DNA of 64,000 nt from Copromyces sp. CBS 386.78 (taxonomy: Eukaryota > Ascomycota > Sordariomycetes > Sordariales > Sordariaceae). The stretch covers positions 84,424 through 148,423 of the forward strand of contig MU839193.1 of NCBI GenBank assembly GCA_030685235.1, given 5' to 3'. The translations under genes and the position numbers were made by a program. The notes under the pieces are model-generated. The model was not told the origin of the DNA, did no database searches, and worked only from the letters and a program-made list of their open reading frames with translations. This document shows, one piece after another, positions 24,483 to 36,500 of the stretch; positions within the stretch are counted from its first letter, which is position 1; every line of letters starts with the position of its first letter.

Positions 24483-26424
24483 TAGATGGATTATGAGCCC
24501 TCGAGGACTTGGGTGTTTTTAAACAATTCTAAACTTGGGGAGGGTTTCCGTCGCTTACATAGCTCGCGAGGGCCCTCCATTTTTTGCATCATTCGCACTA
24601 CATAACAATTTTCGATTTGGATTGCATGGAAGGATGAGGATGTCTGGATTAAACGAAAGCTAAGCGGAGGGATTGCATGTAAAGGAACATCAGCAAATTG
24701 TTTTATTCACTTTATTGTGGTGTTTTCTATCCCCTTTTTTCTTCAATTATACCATCTACTTCACATACACTTATAGCATGTCGACCCCCCTACGGCCTGA
24801 TTAGGGCGAGTAGTAAGCGGGAATGGGGGTTTTCCAACCACAAAAATGGGTAGGAAACATGAACTTACTCATTCACCCCGCGCCTTTTACGTCTTTTACG
24901 TATCCGCTATACGCTTAAACACTATGTTCTTCACCCTCTGTCTTCGATTCTTCCCATCCCATCCATCCAAACACGCATACCTTGGAATCCCACCGTGTCA
25001 GCTCCATTCAGTCCAACAAATGTGATGATGGCGTAGCCCCCCTGATCAAGGCCGTACCCTAGGTATTACCTATACCTATTCCGGATCTGGGTGCAATGTA
25101 GGTAGCCAGGCAGTACGAGTGCGTAGTGGTTGACGGCGAACCACTTACTTGTGTTTGAAACGTTCCGCGCATTGGCCAAAATACCACTCACTGGATACAA
25201 TAGGTGCGCGTTTAGCAGTTCTGTTGTTTATATTTATGGTGGCCATGGTGGTATTTCGCTCGAGCATACACCCGCACGGGTCGTCTCTGCGGTGTCGTTC
25301 GTGCATACTTTCTCTCTCTCTCTCTCTCTCTCCTTTACAGCTCGTGGGTTGAGCAGGGGAATGTTGCGACTACCTACATGTATCGAAAAGCACATGTATT
25401 ATTTTTTTTATTTTTTTTTGTTGGACGGGATTCTTTGCTGGTGAGGATCTTGGGATGGGTTGGCGTAGGTTGAGCTGCTTGATGTTGGTTCGATGTAAAA
25501 TGGAGTTTCGGGGTCCACGGTTCCGAGTAGGTAGTATATAGTCTCGTTCAAAGAATACATGTGTTGGTTAGTGCGTGTTCTGACGATACCTGGAGAGCGT
25601 GTTTGTTTCCTGTTTTAAAGTGGGTGGATGTTGGGAATACCTACCTCTGCCAATACGTGCCCGTGTTAATATCCTTCAGTTTTTTTTTCCCCTTTCTGCT
25701 AACTCGGTCGTCTCGGTACGTTTGTTGGGGTTCTGATGACAGTTTCACCGATGATGGATGATGCAGGTATTGATGAGTGTCCTAGTCTAGACACTTGCTT
25801 GATTTGTTTTTTCTTGTTTTCTTCGGGCCGATGGCATATGTCGAGCTCAGCAGTGTCTAGGTCAGACAGTCACAATCTAGAACCTAGGTCAATAAACAGT
25901 TTCACTAACAAAATACTTCTAATTCTAAATAAATGATTAGTTGACCATTTTCCTAAGAAGGAGAGAGGACAGATGACTATCAATGCCTGATGCTGTGTCT
26001 GGCACTGCCGAGCCAGACCGACGGGGTACCAAGTATGCACCAGCCCATTCCGTCAAGGCCAGTTCGTTTCCGCATTAGGGGTTTTCCCTTAACTGCCCTC
26101 TTAACGCGCATGGTCTGCAGCTGCACTCATGCAACATTAAGGCAGCGTTAAGGTATGCCAAGACTTTGGCTGCAAGATGGAAAGAGGTGCTTAACATCGG
26201 GGGCTCTCCTCCTTTCTACCTTTCTTCTTTCTTTCTCTTTCATCCTTTTCATCATCATCACCATCCTTATCATCACCATCCTTCTTATTATCACCATCCT
26301 TCTCTTACAACGGCCATTCCCTATATTTCATTTTCCAGTGCTTCCCAGATCGCATTCGCTGCCTTTGTTTCTGCCTAATAGTGGCAACCCTCCATTGCTT
26401 GATGATATGTATCACGTCCGACAA
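24483..26424. other. Intergenic between convergent genes
   Basis: Contains the 3' UTR of the Uds1 gene, a (TC)n run at about 25313-25332, the relic of a third small cysteine-rich gene copy (separate entry), and CAT/CCTT-type low complexity at about 26245-26305. No intact gene seen. Confidence 0.5.
25080..25690 (-). pseudogene. Decayed third copy of the small cysteine-rich gene
   Basis: Two blocks match the intact copy at 26425-26715. Read on the minus strand, about 25085-25200 contains a stretch translating as SEWYFGQCAERFKHK followed, out of frame, by FAVNHYALV. These align with HNRFWGTCQNGPQDK and IAVNTHSYC of the intact copy. About 25560-25690 matches the upstream flank of that copy (26800-26920), including CTACCTCTGCCAA. 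A stop and a frame break lie between the coding pieces. Divergence is high, so boundaries are approximate. Confidence 0.4.
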
Positions 26425-26715
26425 TCAATGCCAGACGGTACCAGGTACGATGGTCTGGATCCGCTTTCCCAACTTCCGGGTACAATCAGAGCAGTATGAA
26501 TGCGTGTTGACGGCGATGACCTTGTCTTGAGGGCCATTCTGGCAGGTGCCCCAGAAACGGTTGTGACGGTATCCGGCGAGCCCGCAGCCTCGATCATGAG
26601 CGGTGCGCATCTGCACTTCTTGGCACATGGCGGCTTTCTCGTTGCGGTCCTCCATGCTGGGCTTCTGGCAGCCGATGGTGGAGCACGGGAACGTTTCCAC
26701 TTCGTTGATACACAT
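26425..26715 (-). CDS. Small cysteine-rich protein, copy 1
   Basis: A single-exon frame of 96 residues starting MCINEVETFPCSTIGC. It is cysteine-rich with spacing C-x8-C-x4-C early, then a central WGTC and a late SYCSDC motif, suggesting metal binding or disulfide structure. There is no signal peptide or membrane segment, so it is probably cytosolic. The family is unknown to me. The nearby minus-strand gene at 27932-28213 is a clear paralogue (shared MC-x(n)-FPCST-GC start and SYC-DC end), which supports this as a real gene. An upstream in-frame extension begins at a non-ATG codon and was not used. Confidence 0.6.
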   Translation of the reverse strand: MCINEVETFPCSTIGCQKPSMEDRNEKAAMCQEVQMRTAHDRGCGLAGYRHNRFWGTCQNGPQDKVIAVNTHSYCSDCTRKLGKRIQTIVPGTVWH

Positions 26716-27931
26716 CTTGATTGACGTTGAAGGGATATTTTGATGAGATGTTCGCTGGTGTGGATCGGAGTTGGTTGTTGTGAATATACAGTCTAGGACT
26801 CCAGCGTCGGTTAGTGGGTGTTTCTTATGATACTTTGTGTCTTGTTCCAAAGGTGGATGGGTAGTGGAAACATGAACATACCTCTGCCAACAAGTGGCCG
26901 AGCTCAAAGCCTTGAGATTTTTTACCAGATAGGGTGCCGGTAGGTTTCGATAGGGTGCGGGTAGGGTTACTCTTTTTTTTTTTTCGCTGGGTACGCTATT
27001 GGGGATACCGAAGAACGTGTCAACGATGAAGAGAGGAAGAAGAAGAAAATATGTATGATTAAGATGTTGAGTGTCTTGAATAAATCGTTGGTTGACTTCC
27101 GTGTTGGATTTATTCTGGCCGGACATCATGCCTTTTAAATTCAGAAAATCCAAAATCGGGGTCTGCATGCAACTCCCTTCTTTGCCATACAGGTATGCCC
27201 GGCCAGAAAGTGCAGTGCATGTAAGCTACAAATGCCAGAATATATACCTGCCCTGTTCGGTGTTTGGATCAGCGTCCTTGTTGTTTTCCCAGTTGCGACT
27301 GTCAACCGTAAAGCTCTATCAAATTGCAACCGCAATCTTCCCTGCATCTTTAAGTAGAGACTCGGACCTACATAACTGCGATACTCGGAGCTGTATAAGG
27401 TACGTGGTCATAAAAGGAAACTTTCTATCTGAACACGGACAGCACTGGGCATTACGCGGCGCACTGTAAGTATGGCGGCATATTTGACACTAGCATATAT
27501 GTTCGCCCTTTGTTTTGGAAAGGGAAAAAAAATAAAAACAAGAAGAAACTGGAGGACATTGCTCATCGGTCCAACTTGCGTGCGTTCCTACCTATATGTA
27601 CAGCTCGGGCTTGCCTTGTCCAGAAATATGCATCCTGTTCCTCCTGTACGGAGCCCATATAAGAAGGAAGAGTTGGCAATGGCGGATTTCCCGATTCCAC
27701 TACCTACGGTATGCTCTTGCCTTCATTTCTTCGTCAAATTCAACCACGCTTTTGAAAGAACCGAACACCTATGGTACCTTCCTTCCGTTTCAATGCCACA
27801 GCTTTTTGACCTGCCTTGTTCGCTGTAAATCGTGTCCCGCAACACCAACTCATGTCCAGTGCCCAACTCAAACAAGCGCCAAACCCCACTCCCTCCACCC
27901 CTCCGCTTCCCTCTCCAGCAGCCACATCCCA
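26716..27931. other. Intergenic between the two small cysteine-rich genes
   Basis: Holds the promoter of copy 1 (with a T-run near 26970-26985) and the 3' side of copy 2. Several plus-strand frames of 60-145 codons lack any family feature. Confidence 0.45.
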
Positions 27932-28213
27932 CTACTGACCCTGACCCTCACCATCAGACCGAGATTGTTCCCCGGCGGCGCCATCATGCTCGTCTTGCTT
28001 CTGCTCCTTCGTCATCCTACAGTCTTTGCAGTATGAATCCGTAGCGACAGATATCTGTCTCGCCTGAATATGCCTGCAAATTCCCCAACGCGTGTTCTTC
28101 TTGTGATTGATCGCCTCGGAACACAGAGCGCCAGGGATCCTTCGGTCTGCTCTGGCCGTTTCTTCGCATCCGGGGGTCGAGCAGGGGAAGATTTCTATGG
28201 TTTCTTGGCACAT
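27932..28213 (-). CDS. Small cysteine-rich protein, copy 2
   Basis: A single-exon frame of 93 residues, start MCQETIEIFPCSTPGC, then a central RWGICRH and SYCKDCRM. It aligns with copy 1 over the first 75 residues. The last 25 residues are Glu/Gln/Gly-rich and unrelated, perhaps because an intron near the end was missed. Same orientation as copy 1, 1.2 kb apart, so this is a tandem duplication. Function unknown; the conserved cysteines suggest a compact metal-bound or disulfide fold. Confidence 0.55.
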   Translation of the reverse strand: MCQETIEIFPCSTPGCEETARADRRIPGALCSEAINHKKNTRWGICRHIQARQISVATDSYCKDCRMTKEQKQDEHDGAAGEQSRSDGEGQGQ

Positions 28214-28583
28214 CTTGCTTGGGACTTGGCTGTTTTGGTTGTTGGCGTAGGTAGGTAGAAGAGTATGGGAGCATCAATGACTGGACCCCGACGACCACCG
28301 AGACTGAAGTGGAGGTATGTGATGCGAGCCGAGGAGTTTGGAGTGGTTTGGTTTGGTTTGGTCTCCTAGGATATAGGTAAGCTAAGCGTCGGTGAATGTG
28401 AGTGTTGCTGAGACAGCTTTTCTTGGGAGCTTCATGTCTTGGGTGTTGGGAACATACAACAATCCAAATACCCGCCGTGCTGGAACTTTTTTTTGAAGCT
28501 TTTGCGTGCTGACTGACTTTGTCTTCTTGGTATCCAGCCAAATGGGTGCTGATGAATGTCGCGTTGTGTGGCTACTGGTGGCA

Positions 28584-28612
28584 ATGATGATGATGATGAT
28601 GATGATGATGAG
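28584..28612. repeat. (GAT)n microsatellite
   Basis: About nine GAT/ATG trinucleotide units in tandem in non-coding DNA. Confidence 0.85.
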
Positions 28613-29936
28613 TGTCCTAGCTGCATTCTTCATGTTCGTTTTGTCTTCCTTTTTCTTTCTTTTGCGGCCGACGATGCTTCTTGCCTTCATCCCCTCTGAA
28701 TTACTGAAAATACCGTAGGTATTGTGCTAACATCGTCACTTCCGCGTTCTCGCGATGTTCGCTCGAACGTCAACTGGCACAAGTACGCCTCTCAGTTACT
28801 CCTTCTATGGCAGTAATGTGAACAATGGTGGATCTTTTAGACCCGTTGAATTGATATGAGGAATGACACACGATGTCAGTCAGCACGGCATTTTAATCAT
28901 CGTTCATAATCTGGTACTAACGCGAAATAACGAGCACTTACCGCGAAAGTAGTAAGACCATGAAGGTGCAAAGAGCAAGCGATGAAATCGAAATTGGTTA
29001 CTGCAGTGCTGCAAACATCGTGCACATTTACATCGCCCCTTCCATATCGCAACCAACAAACCACTTTTAAAACCTCAAAAACCCAGGGAAAAAGGCAAAA
29101 TTATCATTTCCGATGCCTTGATTACTTCCCCGATCGAACAAAAAAAGCAAAAAGCTAAGTTGCCCAAGTACGCTTGTAGAACGAACGACAATCCGCCAGC
29201 TGCAACATTACGAAATCCTGCCGCGCAAGTTTTCATCAACGATAACCACTGCGCCATGAGACCAGGCACAGGGCTCCCCGTTGTGGTAGAGGTACTAGGT
29301 ACCGAACCTTATATGGTGCCTGCTACTGGTGCTTGGGCCAAGGGGCAGGTCTAGTCTTGCCCACTGGAAGGTACGCGGCACGGGCGGGTGTTGTCATCCG
29401 ATGTCCTCGATGTGTGCCATTTGGATGTATCCGATGGTCTTGCGCAGCTTGCGGTTGCTGTGGGCTTGTGAATGTCTTGTCAAGTTTTGCAAGATTTGCG
29501 AGACGGAAGTATGTTTCCAACTCCGTATAGACCACTGTGATGAGGTGGAAGGTCTCTCCCGATGAGAGAGGAACTTGCGCGAGGAGAGGCTAGAGAAGGT
29601 GAAGGCGAGGGGGGCAGTAAAACATGCAGAAAACGCAATGAGTGTGAGATGAGCAAAGTTGAACTCAAGTTGAAGGATGGGGTGTAGGTAGAAGAGCGGT
29701 ATCTCAGAGACCAATCTAGACTGTGTCGGAGTCTGGGGCGATGATGGGAAAAGAAGTCTTGGATAAACACTTACACGCAGAAATACGTACCTCCTGCATG
29801 CTGTGTAACCTACCGAAGGTCACCCGCTGGTCACTGCATCTGTTCCGTAGCGTCGACTAATACGAGCACGGGAGACCTTTTCCGTTACGTGATGGCCCGA
29901 AGCTTAGCCAGACGCCAAGCCCCACTTTGGGCTGGC

Positions 29937-29945
29937 TTATATGAA
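29937..29945 (+). promoter_or_regulatory. TATA-like box of the MFS gene
   Basis: TTATATGAA lies about 105 bp before the ATG at 30046. An upstream in-frame ATG at 29941 falls inside this motif, which argues for 30046 as the true start. Confidence 0.4.
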
Positions 29946-30045
29946 CCTCCATTCATCGCTTTTTTCAGTTATCCCAGGCATTTTGGTCTTGGTTGATTGT
30001 CCTTCTAGTCACTCCTTCCCGTCTGGCGGCGACTTGACCACCATC

Positions 30046-31697
30046 ATGGACGCAATGATGCTCCACGGCCTTATCGCCGTCGAAAGCGCACCTCCTCTCC
30101 AACTTCCCTCCGCTCCCGGGAAAGCCCTACACCGGAAGTATCCTGGCGCTCCACAAGAAACTTCGGCCATCGAACTCCAACATCTTACCCGGACTCCGGA
30201 ATCCAACAAGTCAGCTTCAGCATCCCGATTGAGTTTTGTTTCCACATCCGGCGCAGGAAATGGTCCCCAACCCGGCACGACGACCAATGCCAACTTCAGT
30301 TCTGGACCGGAGCTGGAGGATCAAAGCCGTCCTGGAACTCCCAATGCGTCGTCGTCTTCTTTGAACAATGGTAGCGCAAACAACGATACCGCCGAGGCGA
30401 TGCAGAGTATCATGAACCCATACATGAACCGTTGGCGGCTGCTGGCAATGTGCTTGATCAATTTGAGTAACGGCATGAGCGATTCCGCACCGGGTGCTTT
30501 GATCCCGGCCATTGAAGAGTATGTCCCTGTCCCACTGTTTGCTCTGTCAGTGACACTGACTCCGAAACGCATGACAGATACTACAACATAGGCTACGCCG
30601 TCGTCTCCCTCATCTTCGTCGGTAACGCCCTCGGCTTCATCGCCGGCGCCTTCTTTGTCGACGCCATCCGCGAGCGGCTCGGGCGTGCCAAGACCCTTGC
30701 CGTCGGCCAGGGCCTCATATCGCTGGGCTACATCCCCATGGTCGCCACCGCTCCTTACCCCGCCATCGTCGTGTCCTTCTTCTTTGTCGGCTTCGGCATG
30801 TCCATCAACCTGGCCATGGGCAACGTCTTTTGCGGATCTCTCAGTAACTCGACTACCGCCTTGTCCATGATGCACGGCTCGTATGGGATCGGAGGCACCG
30901 TCGGCCCGTTGCTGGCAACCTCTTTAGTGACCGTTTTCGGGGTGATTTGGAGTCGGTACTATGCGCTGAGCTTGGGCTTGGCGGCTTTGGGAGGGGTGTG
31001 TGGGACTTGTGCGTTTTGGGATTATGAGAGGGATACCCAGCAGCACTTGGGCTCTACCGGTGGTCAGTCAGCTGGCGCTGCTGCTGCTCCCCATCGTGAC
31101 TGGCGCGCCGACGTCACGGCCATGGTCGCCGCTCTGTCGAACCGTGTCGTCCTCCTCGGGGCCCTGTTCATCTTTGCCTACCAAGGCGCCGAAGTTAGTA
31201 TCTCCGGCTGGGTGAACACTTTCTTGATGGACTCGCGCCATGTGAGCGACGGCTCGGTCGGTTATGTTACCGCTGGTTTCTGGGGCGGCATTACACTGGG
31301 TCGGTTCTTGCTGGCGCCGCCAGCGCACAGAATTGGCGAGAAGCTGTTCGTGGTTATCGTCGTCGTGGGAGCCTGTGCTTTCCAGCTGGTGGTTTGGCTA
31401 GTTCCGAACCTGATCGGAAACGCGGTGGCTGTTGCCATTGTTGGTCTGCTGCTGGGACCCGTGTATCCGTGTGCTGCGGCGGTGTTTATGCGGAATATCA
31501 GCAAGCAGAAGCAGGTCAGTGGGATGGGTGTCATCTCGGCGTTTGGAAGTTCCGGAGGCGCGGCTGCCCCGTTCACGACGGGTCTCTTGGCGCAGGCTGT
31601 GGGCACATTTGTCTTGCACCCGATTGTTATTGCGTTGTTTGTGGTTATGATGGTTTGCTGGTATGCTCTGCCGAATAAGCCCAAACGAAGCGAGTAA
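30046..31697 (+). CDS. Major facilitator superfamily transporter
   Basis: Two exons (30046-30518 and 30578-31697; 59-nt intron with a GTATGT donor) give 530 residues. The first 125 residues are a Ser/Pro/Asn-rich cytosolic tail. About twelve membrane helices follow, starting at WRLLAMCLINLSNGMSDSAP. Characteristic stretches include YNIGYAVVSLIFVGNALGFI, the loop RERLGRAKTLAVGQ (MFS signature between helices 2 and 3), ALSMMHGSYGIGGTVGPLLA and GAEVSISGWVNTFL. The pattern resembles fungal fucose-permease-like MFS proteins of the Bsc6 type. The substrate is not predictable. Spliced reading across EEYYNIGYAVV confirms the intron. Confidence 0.88.
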
Positions 31698-33590
31698 ACG
31701 GTGGGTGGTTCTGCTGGTGGGCGTGGCCTGCTGGGCGGTGGCCCTTGTTATCGGGAGTTCGCGACCTCGTTTTGGATATTGCCCACGTTACCGGTTGCAT
31801 TTGGATGAATTCAGAGACATTCTGTTATAGGTCCATGGCTTTCAAGTCTCTGTCCATGAGGTAATTGTTTGATTTTTAGATTGCACTCGGTTAGAAGACC
31901 ATTCCTGATTGGTTCTTCGTACTCCTCGGCCCAGTTACGTGTACAATGCAGATGAGAGCGTGGCAAGAGAGTCTCAGCCTACCTCTTCCCTTCCATCCTG
32001 GCATGTCATAACCATGGCGGTTGGCTTGCAACACACCCATAGACTGCCTAGTCTGAAGCCATGGCCAACCGCTCTTCCGAATACTAAGTACAAGTTCCAT
32101 GGTGTTGGCCTTCCTCTGTTGTTCCTTGTGTCTGATTCTCTTCGTTGAGGCGTCATCTCCAGGGCCCGCTCCTTTTTTTGGAGAGTTTCCCTCGTGACTC
32201 TCGGCGCTTACAGTGAAATCGCGTTTCGGTCGGTCTCCGAGATACTTAGAGACGCTCAATCTTTTAGCAATAGATGGCGAGGACGAAATGCTATGGAGAG
32301 CCTCTTTCGGGAATTCTAGCCACGGCTATAATCGATACCATCTCAACGGAATGACGCGCCGCCCGGCTGTTCTACGTTCCTGGGCAAAACTTCCTCTCAG
32401 TGCTCGCCGGTAACCCTAACCCGCTTCCTTTCCTCGCCTCACCGTTCCTGAATGTACCTTCTTCCCTGAAGCTCACCGTGACTTTCAACCACGTGATGTG
32501 GAGGGCAACAGAGCGAGCAAGCATCCAATCAAGACCATCTTCCCAATGCATTGCCTTCTCCTCTGAGAGCCCAGCTCACCTCACACATAGGTCAGACCTC
32601 GGATCACACTCGGAGTGCCAAGCCTATGCCATGAGGTGAGCTAGGAACTCCTTCTCCTCTTTACCCATCCACTCAGAGCAGCTCTCCATTACTCGTGTGG
32701 GCTCGAATCGCCTGTCACACCCCTTGGCCCTGCCAAGGGGTGTGGTACATTGAATCGCACATGCACATTGAATCGCAAAAAATGTCGGTACATAGCCAAC
32801 CCTATATTTTGTTAGCAAATCAATGTACCACCGTTTTTTTGCATACCCACCATAAGCAATCTAATTTATATAATTGTATGAATCCATCACAAACTACCAA
32901 ATATCACCAAATATCACCAAATATCAATACCATAGTAGAAGACTCGATAGTAGAGCACAACACCATACTAGAAAGTAGTAATATTGAAATCATCGAAATC
33001 TTCAACAATATTCCTAATAAAAATATTGACCCTGCTTTGTTAAATGGCTAGTCTAATAAAGGGGTATTTACTGGATTGGCGGATATTACATGCATATATG
33101 TAGCGATAGTGCAAAAAAAAGTGTAACATAGTTACACAGCTAGTTTGTATGGGCGGAGAAGTACCTAAATTTTTGCGAATCAATGTACATGTACGATTCA
33201 ATATACCAGACCCAATACTGGCGCATTGGGTCTGGAGGGCGATTCGAGCCCAGACGAGTACAGTAAAGGCTGACCAACGCCTTTCCTTTCCGGGCTTGGC
33301 GCCTTGGGCCTCCCAATCACCTATGCCCAACGATGTACCCAACGCGATTATTGACGAGTCTTCTGCTTGCAAGACAGCTGCGCCGAAGAGGCTGTGCCCG
33401 ATACCTCTCCTCAGTTCCCGTCGGTTGTGGTGGAAGTCAGAGTCCAACTTTCTTTTTGCCAGACATCTCGTCCATCTCGCGACACCGAAAAGATCACCAT
33501 TTTGAACGCGAGGATTGATACGGACGTTTGGAAACCGACAAGCGTTGGTGTCGTCGTTATCGGATCGGACAAGACACCCGCTCCACGACA
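31698..33590. other. Intergenic, contains a transposon remnant
   Basis: No supported gene outside the inverted-repeat element at 32692-33258 (separate entry). The 330 bp between that element and the receptor start are ordinary in base composition; the element interior is A/T-rich. Confidence 0.5.
32692..33258. mobile_element. Non-autonomous DNA transposon with ~100-bp inverted repeats
   Basis: The two ends are imperfect inverted repeats of about 100 bp. Both begin CTCGTGTGGGCTCGAATCGCC or a one-base variant, are flanked by TA (32690-32691 and 33259-33260), and share CATTGAATCG motifs about 20 bp apart and GCAAAAA before GGTAC. TA flanks suggest a Tc1/mariner-like target duplication. Each end contains its own hairpin at the same place: stem CACACCCCTTGG/CCAAGGGGTGTG at 32716-32744, and CAGACCCAAT/ATTGGGTCTG at 33207-33234. 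The ~380-bp A/T-rich interior has a 57-codon frame (32878-33051) with three copies of an ACCAAATATC unit near its start. No transposase domain is recognisable, so this is a deleted or miniature copy. Confidence 0.8.
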
Positions 33591-36500
33591 ATGGGGGACG
33601 ATCCCGAGTACGCCGCTCCTGCAAGCAAGAGCGGCTTCGAGATTGCGATACTCTGCGCACTACCCAAGGAACGAGAAGCCGTTTTGTTACTCCTCGACGA
33701 TCTATGGGATGGAAAGGGCAGTAACCGGCACCGGTATGCCAGGGCCAAAGGGGACCACAACATCTACACGCATGGGCGGATCGGGAGGTTCCATGTGGTT
33801 ATCGTCCTTCTTATCACCATGGGCAAAGTCCCGGCTGCCGGTGCAGCTGCCGCCATCCGACTCGGTTACCCCAATATTTCCCTAGCCCTGATCGTCGGCA
33901 TTTGCGCCGGGGTGCCGTTCCCCAAGAAGAGGCAGGAAATCATCCTCGGCGACGTTGTTATCAGCAACATTCTAATTCACCGCGACTTTGGAAGACAATA
34001 CTCCAATGACTTTAAGGCCAAGAATGAAGCCGAGGATGTATATGGCCGACCGAACCAGGATATTCGAGGCTTACTTAAGTCGCTAGAAGGCCATAATTGT
34101 CGTGAGGTTGCAGAACAAGCTGCAGAGTACCTACGGCAGCTTCAGAAGAAAAATGATACAGACCCAAAGCGGGAAACCGGCAAATACAAATACCCTGGAG
34201 TAAACAAGGACAAACTCTTTGGCGATGCCTACGAACATAAACATCACAACCCTACCTTGGATTGCGGCTGTTGCACACAAGGTTCTATCTGCGAGGGGTC
34301 CCGGGAAATTGAGTGTGATGAACTCGGCTGCGACGACAATTGGTTGGTTCCGAGGCAAAGACTTACTCGACATCGTGCCCAAGGATTGTTCCCGCTTCCT
34401 CAGATACACATTGGCCGTATGGGGTCCGGAGACAGTGTCATACGCTCTGCCCAGCACCGCAATGCTCTCGCTGTGGAAGGAGTCATCGGCATAGAGATGG
34501 AGGGTGCGGGAGCTTGGGACGAACTGCCTTCTATTGTAATCAAAGGGGTATGTGACTATGCTGACAGCCACAAAAGTAAAATGTGGCAGGACTATGCGGC
34601 GGCTACTGCTGCATCAGTTGCGAAGGCTGTTTTGGATGAGTACCCAGGGAGTGGAAGGGTTTCTGGGGACGCACATGGTCCGCAAGAAGCTATGAACCCG
34701 CTTGGTGATTCTGCAAGGCACCAGGAGATGCAGCAAATGCCAGAGAAGGATCAGCAATACTTAAAGGACTTGCGCACTACCAATCCTCGCCACGATAAAA
34801 CCCACATCGAACAGACCAAAGGCGGTCACTATAGAGTCAAATTCTCTCTTCAGGGTATGCCGACGTCAAACAAATTCGTGCCTCGACCCTCTGATATTAC
34901 TGATATTGAGAAATCTCTTCTTCCTTACCACCGGAAAACACAAGGGTGCAATGTCTTTGTTCTTCACGGACTCGGCGGAATTGGGAAAACTCAACTAGCT
35001 GTCAACTTTGCACGGCACTACCAAGCTGCCTTCAGCGCCATCTTTTGGTTGGACGGCACATCAGAAGACAGCCTTAAACAAAGCTTTGCTATTTGTGCAA
35101 AGAGGATACCCCAAGGCCAGATTCCTGAGAATATCAGAAGTCCAAAAACAGGCGATAAAGTCGATCTCAACGATATTGTGGAGCACGTACAAGAGTGGCT
35201 CGCAAAAGATGACAATGTCGATTGGCTTTTGATCTTCGATAACGTCGATCTGGATCATACGCAAGGAGAAATACCGGGCGCTTATGACATCCGAAAGTAC
35301 TATCTTCGGAGTGACCACGGCGCAGTCTTGATTACATCCCGGTTGTCCAAGCTAGCACAGCTTGGCGAATCCAAGCGCATTAAACGTGCTGACCTAGACT
35401 TGAGTAAGAAAATATTCGAGAAGTGGTACAGGAAGGAACTAAGTGAGTACCCCAGGTTGCTACGAGACCCAACCCTAAAGCTGATGCTAACGCGCTAATT
35501 CAGTGATGGATGATGATGCACAAAAATTGCTACGTTTATTAGAAGGTCTGCCACTTGCGCTCGCGCAAGCCGCTGCATATATGGAAGAATTAAACCTAGA
35601 TGTCGCTTCGTATATTCGCCTATATGAGCAGCAGTGGGGTAAGCTCTTCCAGAATACGGACTCCAGCCTGCTAGACTACGGTAATCGCAGCGTGTCTACG
35701 ACGTGGACGATATCATTCAACGCAATCGAGACGAGGGACAAGAACGCTGGGAATCTGCTCCGGCTTTGGGCTTTTCTCGACAATAGAGAGATGTGGCACA
35801 GTCTACTGCAAGTGGCCAGAAATGACCAGGAGCAATGGCTATGGCCCAAATGGCTCCGCGATATAGCATGCAACGACGTTGAGTTTCTCAATATAGCGAC
35901 ACTGCTGCTCCGCTACTCTATGATCGAGGCCCGAGAGTCCGAGCAAAGCAACTATACTATGCATCCGGTTGTGCATAGATGGATATCGCATATACAAGAT
36001 GACGCTGGGAAGAAAGTGTTTCTACGGCTAGCGGTAATGTTAATAGGATTTTCGGTGCCTGACGATACGACTAAGAATTATTAGGTACTTCAGCAACGGC
36101 TTCTCCCTCATGCGGAGAGGTGCTCATGGTGGATGGGAGAATTAAAAGAAGGAAAGTGGAATATTGAAGACATTACCATCGGTCATGCAACACATCGCTT
36201 GGGCGACCTCTACTTGGATCAGGGCCGGCTAAAAGAGGCTGAAACGATGTATCAGCGAGCGCTAGAAGGCAAAGAGAAGGCGCTCAGACCGGATCATACG
36301 TGGACTCTCAATACAATTAACAACTTGGGCAACCTCTACTTGTATCAGGGCCGGCTAAAAGAAGCTGAAACGATGTATCAGCGAGCGCTAGAAGGCTACG
36401 AGAAGGCGATCGGACCGGATCATACGTGGACTCTCAATACAGTTAATAACTTGGGCCTTCTCTACTCGAATCAGGGCCGGCTAAAAGAGGCTGAAACGAT

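Larger units (their letters stand above)
28214..30045. other. Intergenic, promoter side of the MFS gene
   Basis: No supported gene. Contains a (GAT)n microsatellite at about 28584-28612 and a TATA-like TTATATGAA about 105 bp before the MFS start. Minus-strand frames near 29320-29770 have no family features. Confidence 0.5.

Noticed and set aside
29320..29770. Possible further copy of the small cysteine-rich family
   Set aside because: No cysteine pattern or flank similarity could be found.
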